Shown: positions 58,201 to 64,000 of the stretch, in pieces | Layout of the letters: every line of letters begins with the position of its first letter | Position numbering within the stretch: position 1 is the stretch's first letter | Assembly: GCA_039566865.1 (NCBI GenBank) | Contig: CM076960.1 | Span: 19,140,501-19,204,500, forward strand | DNA length: 64,000 nt | Reading direction: 5' to 3' | Source of the DNA: Aurelia coerulea | Lineage: Eukaryota; Cnidaria; Scyphozoa; Semaeostomeae; Ulmaridae | Position numbers and translations under genes: made by a program | Notes under the pieces: generated by a model | The model's database searches: none | Told to the model about the DNA's origin: nothing | What the model saw: only the letters and a program-made list of their open reading frames with translations

Positions 58201-61189
58201 AAAATATCTCTTACACCTTTGGCCAAACTCCTTTCGTTTTGAAGAAAATCCACCAAAAATTCGTAAAAATCCTTTTGTTCTGAAAAATATCTGTACGTTT
58301 TTATACCCCTCTCATCTCCTGGGACATATGCCCCTTAACCCTTTATGTACAATTTTCGCTTGGCAAAGTGATGTTTTGATGCTTCTAATATGTAAGAAGA
58401 TGTTGTCTAATTTGTCAAAAACCAACTATGTGCACCTTTCACCTTCTTTATCTGTGAATGCTTCCACGATTGAATTTGATGAAATGTTTAAGACAATTAA
58501 TTGCCCTCCTAGCTGCAGCCCTCGACTCAATGGCATCAAAAACATTGGCAGAAGCTGAGAAGAAGTTTCCAATCATCAAGCAAACCCCAACAGAGGTATA
58601 TAACTTGTATGTTACATATGTGATCATGTGAGCTGGCAGTATGACAAATGTTTCAGTGATGTTTAGGTTTGCTGCCCTCCCCCATCCCCCCCCCCCCCTG
58701 CAAAATTTGCATCTGGGTGACTTAGTATTGTATGTCATTGAAGGTTTGCCAACCAAACTCTTTCTAGGCAGGGTCAATGTTTGAAGGTTAAAGCTTTGTC
58801 ATTCATGTGAGTGGGGTCAAACAATTGAGGTCAAAGTTCTCTGACGCAGTTAAAAAAAGCTTGATAAAAGTTTAGAAAAGTTTTCAGAACCCACAGTCTG
58901 ATATCTCTAAACTCTTGGTGAAAAGTTATGCTGTTTCTGCCAAAAAAAATGAAGAATTTGAAAACTAAAGTATTTTGAGGATCCAAAAGAATGAAAACAC
59001 ACCCTTCTTGCTGGACTTGCTCCAGTCTATTTTGTAAGTCCATTTGACAGTTCCTTTCCGCAGTTCCTAGCTCCGCCCCATTCCAAGTTTTCTTCACAGC
59101 AAAGGGGGAAAAGAGAAACATCTTTCCACCTCCCCTTTAACAGAATGCTGGAATGGTGGATCCAGAAAATACAGGAAAGGAACAGTCAGATGGGCTCAGG
59201 AAATAGACTATGAGCAAGTCTGGCCTTTGCTGAAATATGCTGAAAGTTTGGAAAGGTACTCACCCTAGTCAGCTGTAGTTTAGAAATATATGAAATGATT
59301 CTATCCATTGTTGTAGATTGCAGAAACAACAAAAGAAGCAATACGAAGCACTGCAGCAACATACATGGAGAAATTGCAAGGAAGTGCACCAGCTAAAACA
59401 GTCAACAAACAAGTTGAAAATGTCATCTCCTTGTCAGAATTGATGGTAGAAATTTGTTTCCCAACTGATGGATCAGATCCGCTTGATTTGGCTGAACTTG
59501 AAAAGGAGGAAGAGAGCGAACATCAAGGCCATGTTGTCAGAGTAAGCAACCTCAAAGATAAACTGAAGCACAGGGGAACGAAGAAATTGATGACTTTGAA
59601 ACCAATCCAAGCTTCTGTTGATGCAGTGAGTATTTCATTGTATAATTGGCATGTTGTTGCATTGCAATTCCCAATAGTTTTGCCAATCTTTTCATATCCT
59701 CCTTCACAGTTGATGTAAACAGAGAGATACTTGAAAATCATGAGAAATTAAGAAACTTTTTTTTTGATAAGTCATCTTTCAATTACATGAAATAATTTCT
59801 GGTTTTCTATTTTTCAACCTAAATTTTTCAAGCATTATGAAGGATTGTACTGCACATTTTGAAATGGTGGGACTTTGTCCAGAATTTTAGGAATATGGAA
59901 TTTTTAGTAAATTGCTTCTAGATTTTCTCACTTTTATTATTAGAATGCAAGATTTTCTCATTTTCATAACAGGAACCTGGGAAAGAACCCCCTCCCCCTA
60001 ATATCTTTCAGGAAAGAAATTGAAAAAGACCCAGAAAATACAGTATTTCAAACTGGCAGTCATGTAATTCCGCAAATTTATTTCAGGTTCAATATGCTCA
60101 GCAGCGCATGGTAGAAATGAACCAAAAACTTGGACAAGGAACCAACTACGTTAAGGAGAAAGCAGATGAAGCCAAAACAATGATCATGGACAAGAAAACA
60201 GAAACAGAGGAATATATTCAGGAACAAGTTTCAAAGACAAGGGATTTGATGAAAGAGAAATGGGACAATGTGTACTCTAGCACCATGTATATCCCTTCCA
60301 AAGCTATCAAAGTTACTGGAGAGGTGTTTGTTTCAACAAAAGAAATTATCTTTGCATACACTCAGGTGAATTTCATAAAAGATTGTGAATACTTTTTCTC
60401 AAAATACCCAAAGGTTATTGATGAAACAGCACTGAAATGAGCTTGCAATGGCAGACTGTACTGTAATTCCAGCTTCAAAATTGCAATCTAATCAGGTTTT
60501 TAAGTTCCAGTTTCCAAAAAGGTGAATGCCCATGTTAAAAGCTGGCCCAGGCTGAGTTAAAATATACCCTATTGTATTTGATAACGTTGTCACTTGCCAA
60601 TTGTGTAGGCATTTGCTTTAGCCTCTTTATAGCAGCAACTTTTTCCTTTAACATGCACCCCATGGAATGACTCGCAACTTATCCATTTGTTCACAAATTA
60701 TCTGTTTGTAGAAATTTGCGCTTCACATTTGATTGTAATCTTTTGTCAGCGGGCATTCTCTAGTAATTCAAAGAATTGTCATGCTCGCAAGGAAAAAACA
60801 AGTTTGATGATGTATGTCATATCAGTTAAATATCTTTATTCAACAGGTGGCCTTTGCTTCACAAGATTTCGATTTCACATGTTCTCACCATTTAATTTTA
60901 TCATTTCAAACAGGCTCATTCAGTCACAGAACTTCCCCATGCTATTGTTGAAATGATGGAGCAACATTACGCATCCCTCAAACAAACTGCTCCCCAATTC
61001 ACGGAACTCACAGACAAGGCTGTTGCTTTTGTTGTTGTCCCTGCACAAGTTGTATCAGAGTACATCTTGTCATCAAGACCCGTTCAGTGGATCATTCCAA
61101 ATATCATCGAAGCAGAACAAGTGGCCATCATGGATGGAATAGAATTGTCCGAGCTTGAGCTTGAAAGGAACATCAGAGACAAGGAGTGA
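55214..61189 (+). CDS. PLIN: Perilipin, lipid-droplet coat protein
   Basis: Coats lipid droplets and controls access of lipases. Five exons: 55214-55517, 58513-58595, 59317-59625, 60087-60365, 60914-61189, totalling 1251 nt (416 aa), phases consistent. The PAT domain is at about 25-130: FQERLNDIPMYTMTLNQLCSLY, then the Ala/Val-rich stretch ending PVIGEV, and LDSMASKTLAEAEKKFPIIKQ, matching the vertebrate pattern (PVI...LD...GLDxLExKLPIL, recalled). Amphipathic 11-mer-like repeats follow in exons 3 and 4. The C-terminal part resembles the four-helix region (VNFxxxxxLPxxxxx pattern as TELPHAIVEMMEQ). Exon 2 has two in-frame acceptors six bases apart (CTAG|CTGCAG|). The start lies in good context after a short 5' region at about 55140-55213. 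ATTAAA near 61250 is a candidate polyadenylation signal. Numbering to a particular vertebrate paralog is not meaningful here. Confidence 0.92.
56938..57359. mobile_element. TA-flanked MITE (CACGTTTTTTTTATAA ends), second copy
   Basis: Length 422 bp, bordered by TA (56936-56937 and 57360-57361). It is the reverse complement of the inner element at 47060-47475. It lies in the first perilipin intron. Confidence 0.8.
57835..58020. other. C-rich, G-poor island in perilipin intron 1
   Basis: About 185 bp dominated by C and A on the plus strand (CCACCCCACCACCCACCCC and similar), in sharp contrast to the AT-rich surroundings. The minus-strand frame through it translates to Gly/Trp/Val-rich sequence typical of biased composition. 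Origin unknown. Confidence 0.6.
58130..58300. repeat. Tandem duplication of about 75-80 bp
   Basis: TACACCTTTGGCAAAAAGCC... is followed by TACACCTTTGGCCAAACTCC..., each ending TAAAAATCCT(A/T)TTGT(C/T)(T/C)T. Two diverged units about 200 bp upstream of perilipin exon 2. Confidence 0.65.
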
Positions 61190-62600
61190 TTTTTGTAGCT
61201 GAACTCAAACAACGTTATGCTGAATGATACTTCAGAATTTATAGTGTGGTATTAAAGAATATATATACAAGATATAAGTTCATTTTTATTTTTTATTTAT
61301 CATAGAATGTTTTTTTGGTAGTATGGATTATGATGCAATTCATTCATAGACACAATCTACCGTAACTTTAATACTTTCCTTTTTGTACTTTTAAAACATT
61401 CCCTTCCATTACACCTACTTCCACAAACTCATCTTAATTTTATAATTATTTAAACACACAAGTTTGTTATTTCTTCCATCGCAATATTCATAAATTCACT
61501 TCGCTTTCATACCAGCTTGAACCAACTTTTTCATCACATGCAAAATGCACGTCAGATTTTATTAGTGTGTTATTTTCTTATTTTTTTGTAATTCAGTTAT
61601 AATTCACTTGGGTATTTTGGAAGCTTTACTAATTTCTAAATTTGCAGTTTAAGAACATTGAACAAGGCAAATAGGACTAGATTTGGCCTTGTTCAATTTT
61701 TTCGTAGTTCAATCTACTTCATCAACTCAAAGAATAAGCACAAAGTCAACTGAATTTCCTTAATTCTTTTATCAAATTGAGTTCATCTAAGGTCTGTTCA
61801 TCTAAGTTGGTCCTTCACTGACAGATATAAATTTCAGTTGTTATCATAGCATCAAATTTGCAACAATTGTTAAACATTTCAAACAATGTGCATAATAAAT
61901 CTGAACAAAAAGTGAAGAGGTATTCAAAAGCTTTTAATCCTTTGATTTTAGGAATATGTTGCTTGAAAATTTTTCATTTCTATATTCTTTGCAGTGTTAA
62001 TTGATGAAACAGAACAAAGAGTTGCTTCTTTAAGACAGTATCATGTAGTTTGAATTGCTGTTTATTGAATGCTGAATTGAGAAGGCTTAGAAAAAGCATT
62101 GCATCTGTTGCCTTTTTTTCTTGTTAAGATCTGTCATGGAGAAACTATAGAACTCGATTAACTTGGTGGAAATTGATTTTAAAAGGAAGAACAGCAAGAA
62201 GATTGTGATGGCAAACTTTCATTAGTGATCATATTTTGAAAGAATGATAACATTTTCATTCGTATCTATCTCTGGTTTGAAAATACAATACAACGAAACT
62301 GCTTGAAATCGCTTAGCAAATACAAAATCTGCCTCCAGGAGCCACTGTTTATACTTCGAAACAAAAAGGAGCATAAAGCAGCATTTAAAACTACTTTCAG
62401 TCCGTCCCATAGACGAGAAATAGTTCTTGATGGAATTGTCACTTAAGCAACTATTAGTACAAATACTTTTCAGTCTAAAAAACTAAAATTATATCGCTTA
62501 CAAAATAAAAACAACTAAAATACAGCGTTAATGAAAACATATTTCTACAGTTGATTAAAATCGTAAGAAGCAAACCTTTTTCTGAAGTTCGATGTCATAC
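61190..62600. other. Spacer downstream of perilipin, no gene recognised
   Basis: AT-rich. If the minus-strand gene at 62601-63749 is real, its remaining downstream exons should lie here or its transcript should end here. I could not find an exon continuing phase 1. Confidence 0.4.
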
Positions 62601-63749
62601 CTGTCTCTTGCTCTTTTGTGACTTTGCATGATTTCCAATCAACGCGTTCTGGCATATTCAGCAATTCTTGGCTGGCCAGGACCTCCCTGAAGAATATGAC
62701 ATTAGAAATAATTAATTTTCCAATCAAAGTTTTGAAAAGAAGCTTTTACGTGTGGATAAGATGAAATATGTACAATGGGCTCTCCATATATAAAGAACCA
62801 TGATATAGTTCGGATCGGAGTTGAGATGTTCGCATGGATACTACAAACATAGGTTTCAAATTTGAAGATTTCAGAAAAGTCCACCGGTAACATTTTGGTA
62901 ACATCATAGCAAGCAGGGGTGGAAAAATAGCGGATCACGGCACCAATGGTCACAGAAATTTTTCAGGTCTCCAGAACGAAAGAAGAGGAATAATTTTAAT
63001 GGACGTTACGTTGTTCAATCAATTTAGGCTGTTTCCGGACCAAAGGATTTACAAGAAAGGTACTGTTTATGATTCAGGAACTGGTCAGCTGAAAAATTAA
63101 CAAACTTTGTCTTAAAAATTTATGAGTGTGATGAAAGATTAATCCCAAATCTTCAAAATCTGTCTAATCCATTACATATCAAAAATTTGATACTTTTTAG
63201 AGTGGTTTTCCAAGATTCGGTTTGCTCCTAGAAATTAAAATAATCTTTCCACCCCTGCTAAAGCAAAGTAGCTAAAGTAGTCAAGCGGCTTGTACAGTTT
63301 CTGTTAGATAGCTGAAGTTAAGCTCGGTCGTGTGAGATCAAAATCCGGATGGGTGACCTTGCGGAGGCCTGACCAAGCAACTCACTTGGCCATCCTTCGG
63401 AAGAGACGTTAAACTAGGGATCCCATACATGTATGCGTCATGCATAGTGGGCCGAAATTAGCTTTAAGTAGCTAGGAATCCTTCCAGCCCATTTGAAATA
63501 AATTAATGAAAAAAAAGGAAAAACAATTAAATTCGAAGAAATTGTTGATAGAAGTTCATAGAATTTCGCATCAACGTTTTTAAAGATTTTAAACCTATGC
63601 TATATTAAGAACGTAAAAGGAAGCAACTACTCTTTGTATTATCACACTTACCTTCCAAACTGCAACGGCATTTTCGATTTTACACGATGCAATAATCTTT
63701 CTCCGTCATCAAATTCAACAATAAAATAAGGCGTCGTTGGTGAAAGCAT
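62601..63749 (-). CDS. Two exons of an unrecognised minus-strand gene
   Basis: Exons 63749-63652 and 62686-62601 have good AG/GT borders and join in frame at an arginine codon. They give about 61 residues beginning MLSPTTPYFIVEFDDGERLL, then MPLQFGREVLASQELLNMPE and RVDWKSCKVTKEQETG. FIVEFDDGE resembles the strand-turn pattern of Tudor-like folds, but this is weak. The first codon after the acceptor is ATG, which may be a coincidence in an internal exon. Upstream exons may lie beyond 64000 and downstream exons were not found. I do not recognise the family. Confidence 0.5.
63268..63510 (+). mobile_element. SINE with 5S-rRNA-like head, plus-strand copy
   Basis: GCTGAAGTTAAGCTCGG (about 63310) and CCGGATGGGTGACC (63345-63358) match the A-box side and C-box of the 5S rRNA internal promoter at near-correct spacing. 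The body continues GGAAGAGACGTTAAACTAGG and GTAGCTAGGAATCC, ending in an A-rich tail. It lies between the two exons of the minus-strand gene. Its partner copy is at 17620-17850. Confidence 0.75.
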
Positions 63750-64000
63750 CTGAAAACATAAGTCAAAGTTAGTCATAATGATTGGAAATACTTCGACAGG
63801 AGGACTTTGTTTTTGTAATACAATTGTTTTGATTTGGCGCCAAAGGCATTGGACTCTAACGGCTCTTCCTTGAATTTAGCCAGCCCCAAGTCTATTTCGT
63901 CAACTGTAATAAGTCTATATCTCTGAAAGTAGCCAATCATTGGCTTGGGTGTTATTGTCACATGGCTTTGATCTTCTGTTGTTCTTCTTGTGTTAAATAA

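Noticed and set aside
63300..63360. A functional 5S rRNA gene
   Set aside because: Only the internal promoter region resembles 5S; the flanks are unrelated, and an inverted copy with the same non-5S body exists at 17620-17850.
63773..63961. 62-codon minus-strand frame as an upstream exon of the unknown gene
   Set aside because: Part of it matches a dispersed word (AGACTTGGGGC...) also seen near 15740 and 3583, so it is more likely repeat sequence.

Overview
The window is nuclear DNA of an invertebrate animal. It is AT-rich, its genes are split into many short exons with GT-AG introns, and DNA-transposon remnants are dense. The gene set (synaptojanin, CatSper4, PINX1, U1-C, dihydropyrimidinase, perilipin) is metazoan. 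CatSper4 together with this repeat landscape fits a cnidarian such as a coral or sea anemone best; that placement is inference and nothing in the window proves it. The gene models were built by hand from splice sites, reading phase and remembered family sequences. All five complete models close in frame.

Layout from left to right: the 5' part of a synaptojanin gene on the minus strand (40-2132), then about 6 kb of repeat-rich spacer. CATSPER4 follows on the plus strand in 12 exons (8500-18756) and converges on PINX1 on the minus strand in 6 exons (19476-24292). PINX1 is head-to-head, 648 bp apart, with the gene for U1 snRNP protein C, SNRPC (plus, 4 exons, 24941-28766). SNRPC converges on a 19-exon dihydropyrimidinase/CRMP-family gene on the minus strand (29891-43588). 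That model keeps all six metal-site residues and carries a predicted 287-residue N-terminal extension. A transposon cluster and a complete BEL/Pao LTR retrotransposon with 533-bp LTRs that read as identical (48073-54664) lie next. A perilipin gene follows on the plus strand in 5 exons (55214-61189). Two exons of an unrecognised minus-strand gene sit at 62601-63749.

Mobile DNA occupies much of the introns and spacers. It includes three full copies and one truncated copy of a long-TIR family with exact 9-bp target duplications (Mutator type), a TA-flanked MITE family in nested insertions, two SINEs with a 5S-rRNA-like head, and four non-LTR reverse-transcriptase remnants. There are also foldback elements, a probable Helitron 3' end touching a synaptojanin exon, and an approximately 0.9-kb TIR element with an 8-bp target duplication next to a CATSPER4 exon.

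The genes do not form one pathway: membrane trafficking, sperm calcium entry, telomere/nucleolar function, splicing, pyrimidine breakdown and lipid-droplet coating are represented. The structural points most worth following are the dihydropyrimidinase extension, the long arginine-glycine tail of U1-C, the 30-bp-phased palindrome array at 4826-4931, the Helitron/exon junction, and the nested insertion record around the BEL element. I saw no tRNA gene, functional rRNA gene or CRISPR array.
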